A model generated the notes under the pieces. The model was not told where the DNA came from, did not search any database, and saw only the letters and a program-made list of their open reading frames with translations. This document shows positions 55,023-64,000 of a stretch of 64,000 bases of DNA, piece after piece. The stretch comes from an uncultured Arenicella sp. (GTDB lineage: Bacteria > Pseudomonadota > Gammaproteobacteria > Arenicellales > Arenicellaceae), in contig CALINO010000003.1 of the NCBI GenBank assembly GCA_938045295.1, positions 52,184 through 116,183 of the forward strand. Reading direction: 5' to 3'. Each line of letters starts with the position of its first letter. Position 1 is the first letter of the stretch. A program made the translations under genes and the position numbers.

Positions 55023-56510
55023 TCAAGAAAGGTGTTTAAAGCGCCGCAGTTCTAGCAAGCGGTAGCCGGTGTATTGGCCGATCATTAAAATCGCGGCCAT
55101 GATTAATACGTGCACGCCAAGGAAGTTAAACGCCCAATGCCGTACTAAGCTGTTGTCCATCAATAAATACGCGATTACCGCGATAAACAAACTGCCGCAG
55201 CCTTGAATCAAGACTTCGCGTGCGCCTTCTTCTTCCCATAAAATTGACATGCGCTCAATGGTCCACGCCATAATGATCATCGGGAAAAACGTAATAGTTA
55301 GGGCTTCGGTTAAGCCCATTTTGAAGGCAAATACGGTAAAAGCAATAATGATGCCTATGACCACAATCACCACCGCCGAGATGCGAGACACCATGAGTAA
55401 GTTTAAGTGTGACAGGTAAGATCGAATGACCAAGCCTGCCGCAACCACCAAGCTAAACCCAAGCAAGCCGTTCAGCAGTTCGGTTTGAATAAATGCGGTG
55501 GCAATTAGAACCGGCATAAATGTGCCGCTGCAACGCACACCCACTAAAATTCTTAAAAACACAACAACTAAGGCTCCAATGGGGAGCAGTAATATGCTGC
55601 GGAAAAGATTCTGCTCAGCAATCGGTAGGCTGTAAAGCCCAAAGCCCCATGATTTTTGGTTTGCCACGTGATTGGCTTCGCGCACCGCACTGCTGCGAAA
55701 CTTGCTAATGGCAAACTTAATTGAAGAATCTTCGCCGCCGACCACATCAAGTAGATAAGGTTGATCTTCCAGCCAAATAAGCAGTGGGTTTTCTTGATCA
55801 AGAACCACGCGACTCAAATTAAACAGCCGCCACTCATCATTCAAATACACTTTTACTAATGGTATTAACGACTGATTGCGGCGTTCGTCTTCGAGTTGCA
55901 AGCCGCGCACTAACTTTACCGGAATTTGCGCGTGCTGCATTAACAGCACAAAGGTGCGTGATCGAGAGTGGCGCGACAGTAACATGGCCACATTTTGATC
56001 GTCGGAGTTGATCAGACTTATTACTTGTTGCACCAGCGTTTCAGTATCGCCAGATTTGCTGATGGCTTCATCCAGCACCGCTTTTGCGCTACTTTGATAA
56101 GGCTCTGCCAATAATGGCGGTTCGGGCTGTTCGGCAGGGGGAAGGGCATCTTTGGGGTTGAGTGCTGCCTTGTAAGAGCCTTTGTAATACAGCGTTTGCG
56201 GGCCTTGCACTTCGCGCTTACTCCAGACTACCTTGGAGTGTTGCTCATCGCGCGTAACATTCACTCCATACGCTGGTGAAGCGGTGAACTCTTCCATTAA
56301 TTCAAACTGAGAATCACGCGGAAGGTTTAGCGCTACAGTGGCGGGTTCTCCGGTGCCGGTGAATGAAATATCCGCTTCCACTTGCCACACATCAATGCGT
56401 TGGCCGGGCGTGAGTGGCACACCGGTGTGAACGTGGCGATAATAGATGCTGGAAAGGCCAATGGCCACCAGTACAAAAATTAACAACAGAAATGGAAGGC
56501 GTGAATTCAT
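55023..56510 (-). CDS. Inactive-transglutaminase 7TM membrane protein
   Basis: A 495-residue protein: N-terminal membrane anchor about 7-23, periplasmic transglutaminase-like domain up to about 290 that lacks an evident catalytic Cys-His-Asp set, then about seven membrane helices (LLLPIGALVVVFLRIL to the end), matching the UUP1/7TM families. It overlaps the end of the protease-like gene by one base (TAATG at 56508-56512). Always seen with an ATP-grasp ligase in comparative surveys; role unproven. Confidence 0.85.
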   Translation of the reverse strand: MNSRLPFLLLIFVLVAIGLSSIYYRHVHTGVPLTPGQRIDVWQVEADISFTGTGEPATVALNLPRDSQFELMEEFTASPAYGVNVTRDEQHSKVVWSKREVQGPQTLYYKGSYKAALNPKDALPPAEQPEPPLLAEPYQSSAKAVLDEAISKSGDTETLVQQVISLINSDDQNVAMLLSRHSRSRTFVLLMQHAQIPVKLVRGLQLEDERRNQSLIPLVKVYLNDEWRLFNLSRVVLDQENPLLIWLEDQPYLLDVVGGEDSSIKFAISKFRSSAVREANHVANQKSWGFGLYSLPIAEQNLFRSILLLPIGALVVVFLRILVGVRCSGTFMPVLIATAFIQTELLNGLLGFSLVVAAGLVIRSYLSHLNLLMVSRISAVVIVVIGIIIAFTVFAFKMGLTEALTITFFPMIIMAWTIERMSILWEEEGAREVLIQGCGSLFIAVIAYLLMDNSLVRHWAFNFLGVHVLIMAAILMIGQYTGYRLLELRRFKHLS

Positions 56511-57244
56511 TATTTACGTTTAAGCCGGTATCGAGTTGCGGTATCGACTACTGCAACGTCAGTCAAAAAATTGCGACCAATTAAAATTTGATGGTCTAAG
56601 AAGCTGCGGTCTGACAAGTTAAATACTTGCCGTGGGTAGTCTTTGCCTCCCATGCGAATCGACATTCGAATTTCATAGCGTTCGTCCGCTTCAGATACAG
56701 CGCTTTGCTTGATGCGCGCACGGCCACGTACACGGTACTCAAATCGAGGTGCGGTACTTTCGTTATCCAAAGCGAAGCGTACCCATTGCCTGCCATCTCG
56801 TTCAAACACTTGTAAGTTATACACGCCTAACGAAGAGGTTACGGCGCCAGTATCAATACGCGCAGACCGGGTAATGTTTTCTTCAATGAGAGTGATTTCT
56901 TCTATTTCGCCAACAATAATACGGCCATCAATAGAAGCTTGCGCTCTATCAGAACAACTTTTTTCCAGTTCTGAATTACGTTTTCTTGACTTGCTTAGCT
57001 TGGCTCGACTGTTTTCTAACTTGTTATTAAGTTCGGCGTTTTGTTCAGAACATATCTTTTCAAATTGACGGTCTAACCCTTTGCCTAATACCGTTATCTT
57101 AGTTTCAATCTGTTCAAGTCGTTCTTGTGTGCTTGGTATCTCGTCGGCTGAGCTAACTGGGCTTTTGGTGGTGCAAGCTGACATCAATAAGCCGAGAGCG
57201 CTAAGCAATATAATTTTCTTTTGGCTTGGGTGAAAATGAGTCAT
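56510..57244 (-). CDS. Zn-protease/retropepsin-like lipoprotein (RimK-associated)
   Basis: About 244 residues. Lipoprotein signal peptide with lipobox LMSAC at about residues 20-24, coiled coil about 35-105 (KSRKRNSELEKS), then a PF05618-type domain with the motif IDTGAVTSSLGVY, the matching GRNFLTDVAVVD and HQILIGRNFL. These are the aspartyl/retropepsin-like signatures of proteins annotated as ATP-dependent zinc proteases next to RimK-like ligases. TTG at 57271 is an alternative start; ATG at 57244 fits the lipoprotein signal better. Confidence 0.85.
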   Translation of the reverse strand: MTHFHPSQKKIILLSALGLLMSACTTKSPVSSADEIPSTQERLEQIETKITVLGKGLDRQFEKICSEQNAELNNKLENSRAKLSKSRKRNSELEKSCSDRAQASIDGRIIVGEIEEITLIEENITRSARIDTGAVTSSLGVYNLQVFERDGRQWVRFALDNESTAPRFEYRVRGRARIKQSAVSEADERYEIRMSIRMGGKDYPRQVFNLSDRSFLDHQILIGRNFLTDVAVVDTATRYRLKRK

Positions 57245-57286
57245 GATAGTATTCTTTTTATTGTTTATCAAAAGGTTGGAGCGAGT

Positions 57287-58720
57287 CTATTCGTTGCTTT
57301 GTACCGTGGGCAGTTCCATTTCTTCAATCGTTGCTTTGGGTTCGTCAGGCGTTTTTGAAGTGGTGCTTTCAATGGGTTCAAGATCCGGATTGCTTAACTC
57401 GTCGTCGATTTTAGCATTTTCTAATGACGCGTTGTCTGAGGCGTCTTCACCTTCGGCTACCGGCTCAATCGCCTCCACCGCTGACGACTTCAAGCCAATG
57501 TGATACGCCGCATAGCCGGGGTACATGATTTGATTAAGGGCCATGCCAATTACGCGGCCCTCAAGCGTTGCGGTTATCTCGGTGGTTTTATTGGTGATCG
57601 GGTTGCTTAACAAGCCTAACACGGTGCCTTCTTTTACGTTATCGCCTAAAGCCACTTTGCTGAATAATATGCCGCCTTGTTTTGCCCGAATCCAGCGTGA
57701 GCGATAATAAGTTGGTTCTTTGTTTCGTTGCCAAAATGAGTCCGCAGTTAACCCCAGTGAGCGTAGTGCGCTGTTGATGGTTTTCACGCCGTTTTCGACC
57801 GAGCCTTGCTGTAAGTTATTTGGTGCGCCTGTTTCAAAAGTAACGGCAGGAATGCTTGCGTCAGTGGCGGCACGCCTTAATGTGCCTACTTTTCCGGTGC
57901 TTTGCAGCACCACAATGGAACCCATTTTTTCAGCCAGCTCAGCCACTTTTGGGTCACTGAGATTGGCTCGAATTTGAGGTAGGTTGGTTCTTTCCAGAGA
58001 GCCTGTGTGTATATCAATGAGAAAATCGCAGTGAGATACTACTTTATTGAAAAACGAAAACGCGATTCGAGATGCGTAACTGCCATTGGCTCGCCCCGGA
58101 AAATACCGGTTTAAATCACGTCTGTCTGGTAAGTAACGAGTGGCTCGCTTAAACCCCTCTAAGTTAACAATAGGCACACCGATTACCGCGCCTGAAAGCT
58201 TTTTGGCATTAAGTTCATAAATAACGCGGCGCACAATTTCAATTCCGTTCAATTCGTCGCCGTGCACGGCCGCAGTTAAGCACACAGTAGGGCCTGTTTT
58301 TTTGCCATTGACCACCAGCACTGAGGCCGGTGCAGACACATCTGAAAAATTGCTTTCAAGCTCCCACTGTAAAATTTTCGAGTCACCAGGCTCTACTTTA
58401 CTGTTGAGTAGCACCAAAGCGCTTGTTAGCGGTTCCATTGGTTGGTCAGTCGTTACCTTGAGAGTTGCCGGCTCATCACCTGTTGGCTCCTGGGGTTTGC
58501 TAATAACCGGTGCTGCGTCATCCTCTAACGTGGCTTGGGTTTGTTTTAGCGTTGTCTCTAGAGCCGCTTTTTTTGGCGTTTCTTGGGCACCAACGGTTGG
58601 CAGTAAAAGCAAGGAACACATTAATGCCCGAAAGCGGTTTTTATTTAGGCGTCGCGAGGCTGCAAATACTATAAAAGCAGGCGGTGTGCGCGAGTAAATG
58701 AAACTTAGAGCATAGTCCAT
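57287..58720 (-). CDS. Succinylglutamate desuccinylase/aspartoacylase-like (M14) protein
   Basis: A 477-residue exported M14-fold protein. After a short basic segment and hydrophobic stretch (SLLLLPTVGA-QE at about 36-46) comes a Pro/Thr-rich linker, then the zinc motif AAVHGDELNGIEIV, the second ligand in CDFLIDIHTGSLERTNLPQ and a GAPNNLQQGSV-type loop, and a C-terminal acidic tail of about 60 residues rich in Glu/Asp. Likely hydrolyses an N-acyl or peptide bond. First gene of the four-gene operon; true start is uncertain because of upstream Met choices. Confidence 0.85.
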   Translation of the reverse strand: MDYALSFIYSRTPPAFIVFAASRRLNKNRFRALMCSLLLLPTVGAQETPKKAALETTLKQTQATLEDDAAPVISKPQEPTGDEPATLKVTTDQPMEPLTSALVLLNSKVEPGDSKILQWELESNFSDVSAPASVLVVNGKKTGPTVCLTAAVHGDELNGIEIVRRVIYELNAKKLSGAVIGVPIVNLEGFKRATRYLPDRRDLNRYFPGRANGSYASRIAFSFFNKVVSHCDFLIDIHTGSLERTNLPQIRANLSDPKVAELAEKMGSIVVLQSTGKVGTLRRAATDASIPAVTFETGAPNNLQQGSVENGVKTINSALRSLGLTADSFWQRNKEPTYYRSRWIRAKQGGILFSKVALGDNVKEGTVLGLLSNPITNKTTEITATLEGRVIGMALNQIMYPGYAAYHIGLKSSAVEAIEPVAEGEDASDNASLENAKIDDELSNPDLEPIESTTSKTPDEPKATIEEMELPTVQSNE

Positions 58721-58898
58721 GCGGTTAAGTAAAAAAGCGAGTAATCTTAATGTGTCGCTAGCCTAAACGGTAGGCGCGTAAGAATGCCGTGTGTGAAATT
58801 AAATTAACCTAATTCTTACTTAATTTTTGCTTAATTCAGCGTCATTAGGTTTAGTCGAATCAGTGGCCGAATTGCTGAGCTGAAGAGTGGGGGGGGAG

Positions 58899-58940
58899 AA
58901 ACATAAAAAACGGCCGCATTTGCGACCGTTTTTTATGTTT
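58899..58940. terminator. Bidirectional terminator
   Basis: Long hairpin AAACATAAAAAACGG/CCGTTTTTTATGTTT, stem extended by a few more pairs, six-base loop. It ends the DUF937 gene on the minus strand and can work in both directions. It lies after the divergent-side end of the four-gene operon. Confidence 0.9.
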
Positions 58941-58956
58941 CTATGTGGCGTTATTA

Positions 58957-59379
58957 TTACTTAAATAACTTTCCTGCAAGGCTGGCAAGGCCGCCAATGC
59001 CACCAACGGCATCTAACAAGTTGCCGCCGCTTGAGCTTTTATCCACAATTTGTGGAAGCATTTCTTGTAAGCCGCTCAACAAATCGTTTTGATCGGTGCC
59101 CAGTTGGCTAGCCGCTTCTTGAATCTTTTCAGAACCAAGAAGGTCTGTGATTTGTGATTGAGAGATTTCAGCGTTGTCGCCATCGCCTAACCACGATTGT
59201 GCTATGTCAGCCAATCCGCCGTTTTGCAGGCCGCCAACCAGTGAGCCTAAATCGATCCCACCTTCTTTTGAACCACCGCCTAGCAAACTACCAATGACTG
59301 ATGATACTAAGTCGTTGTTGTTGCTAGAGCCCCCTAATTTGGCGCCCAATATTTGAGTCGCCATTTGCATTAAATCCAT
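58957..59379 (-). CDS. DUF937 family protein
   Basis: A 140-residue soluble protein with Gly/Ser-rich, low-complexity loops (GSLLGGGSKEGGIDLGSLVGG) and the helical DUF937/YidB-like pattern (DIAQSWLGDGDNAEISQSQI, LLSGLQEMLPQIVDK). Function unknown. The ATG at 59379 has GAGG five to eight bases upstream and begins MDLMQMATQILGAKL, the usual family start; the frame is open a further 29 codons. Confidence 0.85.
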   Translation of the reverse strand: MDLMQMATQILGAKLGGSSNNNDLVSSVIGSLLGGGSKEGGIDLGSLVGGLQNGGLADIAQSWLGDGDNAEISQSQITDLLGSEKIQEAASQLGTDQNDLLSGLQEMLPQIVDKSSSGGNLLDAVGGIGGLASLAGKLFK

Positions 59380-59569
59380 GCTTATACCTCGCTGGTTAAA
59401 ATAAAAGAACGAAAGCAGGAATTTTCCCTGCTTTGCGAAAGCGCATATCAGTATGCTTGAATACACTGAAAATACAAATGCGGAACCGTGTGTGCGTGTA
59501 AAGTTTAGTTAAAACTCGTTGAAATGATGATGTGTAATGAGCTAGAATCGCGCTCCTGCAAATTAGTGC

Positions 59570-59646
59570 AGGCGCGTAGCTCAGTTGGTTAGAGCACCAC
59601 CTTGACATGGTGGGGGTCGTTGGTTCGAATCCAATCGCGCCTACCA
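59570..59646 (+). tRNA. tRNA-Val (GAC)
   Basis: Full cloverleaf of 77 bases including CCA. Acceptor stem AGGCGCG/CGCGCCT, anticodon stem CCACC/GGTGG with anticodon GAC, T loop TTCGAAT. Closely followed by a strong terminator. Confidence 0.98.
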
Positions 59647-59656
59647 GTTATATTGA

Positions 59657-59690
59657 AACGCCAGATATGACGAGATATCTGGCGTTTTTT
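59657..59690 (+). terminator. Intrinsic terminator after tRNA-Val
   Basis: Perfect 12-bp stem AACGCCAGATAT/ATATCTGGCGTT with a six-base loop and a T tract. Confidence 0.93.
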
Positions 59691-59843
59691 GTTGTTTTTT
59701 TTGCTTTTTATGCAAATTTAGCTATGCAGGCTATTGAGGGTACGTACGTTCCACATTAAAATTCGCGCCCTGTAGTGTGAATTTGGCAACTTAGCTAAAC
59801 TTTTGAAGCACTTAAATTTAATGAAATATTTTGAGGTATTACC

Positions 59844-60362
59844 ATAGCCACTAAAAAGCAACAGCGTTTGAATCAGAAGATTACAGCGCCAACCCTTCGA
59901 CTTATCGATGCAAAGGGTGAGCAGGCCGGTATTGTTAGCCGTGATGAAGCATTAAAAGCCGCTGAAGCAGCGGGTTTGGATTTGGTGGAAATTTCTCCCA
60001 ATGCCGATCCACCAGTGTGCCGAATCATGGACTATGGTAAGTTTTTGTACGAAGACAGCAAGCGTAAAGCCGCTGCTCGGAAAAACCAAAAACAAACTCA
60101 AGTTAAAGAGATAAAATTCAGACCTGGTACTGATATTGGCGATTACAATATCAAGCTCGGTAAGCTGAAAAAGTTCCTAGAAAATGGGGACAAAACCAAG
60201 GTGACTATTCGCTTTCGTGGCCGAGAAATGGCTCACAAAGACCTTGGTATGAAGTTACTAAAACGAGTAGAAACAGATTTAGAGGAATACGGTTCAGTAG
60301 AGCAGTTTCCTAAATTAGAAGGCCGTCAGATGGTGATGGTTTTAGGGCCGCTGAAAAAATAA
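59844..60362 (+). CDS. infC: Translation initiation factor IF-3
   Basis: Binds the 30S subunit and checks start codons. 172 residues from the start chosen; N-domain with VRLIDA-like [14 protein letters not shown], linker [15 protein letters not shown]-domain with [15 protein letters not shown] and [10 protein letters not shown]. There is no ATG, GTG or TTG at a fitting distance from the Shine-Dalgarno bases GAGG (59833-59836); the ATA at 59844 is 7 bases from it and in frame, and ATT at 59838 is too close. TTG at 59868 is too far. infC commonly uses rare start codons (ATT in E. coli) for autoregulation by IF-3. Confidence 0.95.
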   Translation: MATKKQQRLNQKITAPTLRLIDAKGEQAGIVSRDEALKAAEAAGLDLVEISPNADPPVCRIMDYGKFLYEDSKRKAAARKNQKQTQVKEIKFRPGTDIGDYNIKLGKLKKFLENGDKTKVTIRFRGREMAHKDLGMKLLKRVETDLEEYGSVEQFPKLEGRQMVMVLGPLKK

Positions 60363-60532
60363 CTTCAGTGTGAGCTCACAAAGTGGTTGCCAAGCAGTTG
60401 GTGGGCGCTTTTCAGGGTTTAGCAAAGTCAACTTTTAAACTTTGTTAGGCTAAATATTAATGTGGCAGTAGCGGTTGTTGTTTTATTGGCAGCGTTACAA
60501 ATCTAATTGGTGCGTATGCACTTGGAGTTATT

Positions 60533-60730
60533 ATGCCTAAAATTAAAAGTAACAGTGGCGCAGCGAAGCGCTTCAAAAAGACAGGTAGCGGTAAATTTAA
60601 ACGCTCTCAATCTCATTTGCGTCATATTTTGACTAAAAAATCGACTAAGCGTAAGCGTCATCTTCGTGGTGTTACTACCGCCAAAGATTGCGATGCAAAA
60701 TTGATTCAACGCATGTTGCCTTATTCATAA
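60533..60730 (+). CDS. rpmI: 50S ribosomal protein L35
   Basis: A 65-residue basic protein of full length ([39 protein letters not shown]). Ribosome-binding site TTGGAG precedes it. The 170-bp infC-rpmI spacer holds a hairpin CAAAGT/ACTTTG at about 60423-60448 and a small GTGC/GCAC one just before the start, in the position where L20 controls this operon in E. coli. Confidence 0.98.
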   Translation: MPKIKSNSGAAKRFKKTGSGKFKRSQSHLRHILTKKSTKRKRHLRGVTTAKDCDAKLIQRMLPYS

Positions 60731-60826
60731 GCAACACCGCACGATTTTAGAGATTATTTAAAGAAGCAGTACGCTTCTTATATTTAGGAAAGTAAAGTAA
60801 ACACACTTCTTTCCGGGAGACTATAA

Positions 60827-61186
60827 ATGCCTAGAGTAAAACGTGGTGTTACCGCCCGAGCCAAACATAAGAAAATCATCAGCCAAGCAAAAGGTTACCG
60901 AGGACGTAATAAAAACGTTTTTCGTGTTGCTAAACAGGCTGTTACGCGTGCGGGTCAATACGAATATCGTGACCGTCGTCAGCGTAAACGTCAATTCCGT
61001 CGTCTGTGGATCACTCGTATCTCAGCTGCGGCCAAATTGAATGCAATGAACTACAGCACCTTCATTAACGGTTTAAGCAAAGCTGGTATTGAATTGGATC
61101 GTAAAGTTCTTGCTGATATTGCTGTGCATGACGCGTCTGCGTTCTCACAATTAGCCGAACAAGCTAAAGCGGCACTTGCTGCTTAA
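60827..61186 (+). CDS. rplT: 50S ribosomal protein L20
   Basis: Essential assembly protein and operon repressor, 119 residues, normal length. [17 protein letters not shown] at the start, [27 protein letters not shown], then the C-terminal [25 protein letters not shown]. Confidence 0.98.
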   Translation: MPRVKRGVTARAKHKKIISQAKGYRGRNKNVFRVAKQAVTRAGQYEYRDRRQRKRQFRRLWITRISAAAKLNAMNYSTFINGLSKAGIELDRKVLADIAVHDASAFSQLAEQAKAALAA

Positions 61187-61243
61187 GGCTGATACTAAAA
61201 AGCCTGTAATTTTCAGTTTTGTTAATTCAAAGCTGACTGTATT

Positions 61244-64000
<2,757 letters not shown>

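Overview
The window looks like a chromosome segment of a marine, heterotrophic gammaproteobacterium. The evidence is the infC-rpmI-rplT-pheS-pheT order, panB-panC, a long-form queF next to uvrB, an orphan RnfB-type ferredoxin between metG and nth, three TonB-dependent receptors and a full alginate-uptake locus. Codon use is AT-leaning and broadly even. I cannot name the genus. Most of the DNA is ordinary housekeeping sequence with three accessory blocks and no transposase, integrase, phage gene or CRISPR array.

Layout. 0.1-3.5 kb: msrA, a DUF423 membrane protein and a NarL-type two-component pair, tightly packed. 3.5-4.0 kb: non-coding, with a long hairpin and a terminator. 4.0-16.6 kb: manC, arsS, FIST protein, nth, rnfB-like ferredoxin, metG, a membrane protein, a beta-barrel protein, a deoxynucleoside kinase, panB, panC, a 2Fe-2S ferredoxin and a nitroreductase. 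16.6-17.7 kb: a large gap that holds what I think is an unrecognised small RNA (about 16832-17018): putative promoter, several hairpins, two of them with identical TTGACCC loops on different stems, and a strong intrinsic terminator.

17.7-29.0 kb: an alginate utilisation locus. A GntR/FCD regulator is divergent from a TonB receptor, then PL6 lyase, PL17 oligoalginate lyase lipoprotein, KdgF cupin, MFS transporter and an SDR that probably reduces DEH to KDG. KDG kinase and KDPG aldolase are not in the window. A tRNA-Asn follows, its 3' end facing the locus.

29.3-38.7 kb: a GspH/FimT pseudopilin, uvrB, queF, then a FecI-FecR-TonB receptor cassette. A decayed second copy of the queF 3' end lies on the far side of the cassette, so the cassette sits between two direct repeats of about 100 bp. 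38.7-44.9 kb: a Crp/Fnr regulator with a perfect 22-bp palindrome upstream, class II aldolase, DUF962 protein, a YHS-domain protein downstream of a response regulator/histidine kinase pair, and a TauE permease. 45.0-49.7 kb: a second FecI-FecR-TonB receptor cassette. Both FecIR-linked receptors carry, after the STN signalling domain, a second signal-peptide-like segment preceded by an internal ribosome-binding site and start codon.

49.7-58.7 kb: aminotransferase, glutamate dehydrogenase family protein, dicarboxylate/amino-acid symporter, then a four-gene operon (M14-like deacylase, Zn-protease/retropepsin-like lipoprotein, inactive-transglutaminase 7TM protein, ATP-grasp ligase) whose product is unknown. 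58.9-64 kb: a DUF937 protein, tRNA-Val, and infC (probable ATA start)-rpmI-rplT-pheS-pheT; pheT runs off the window end.
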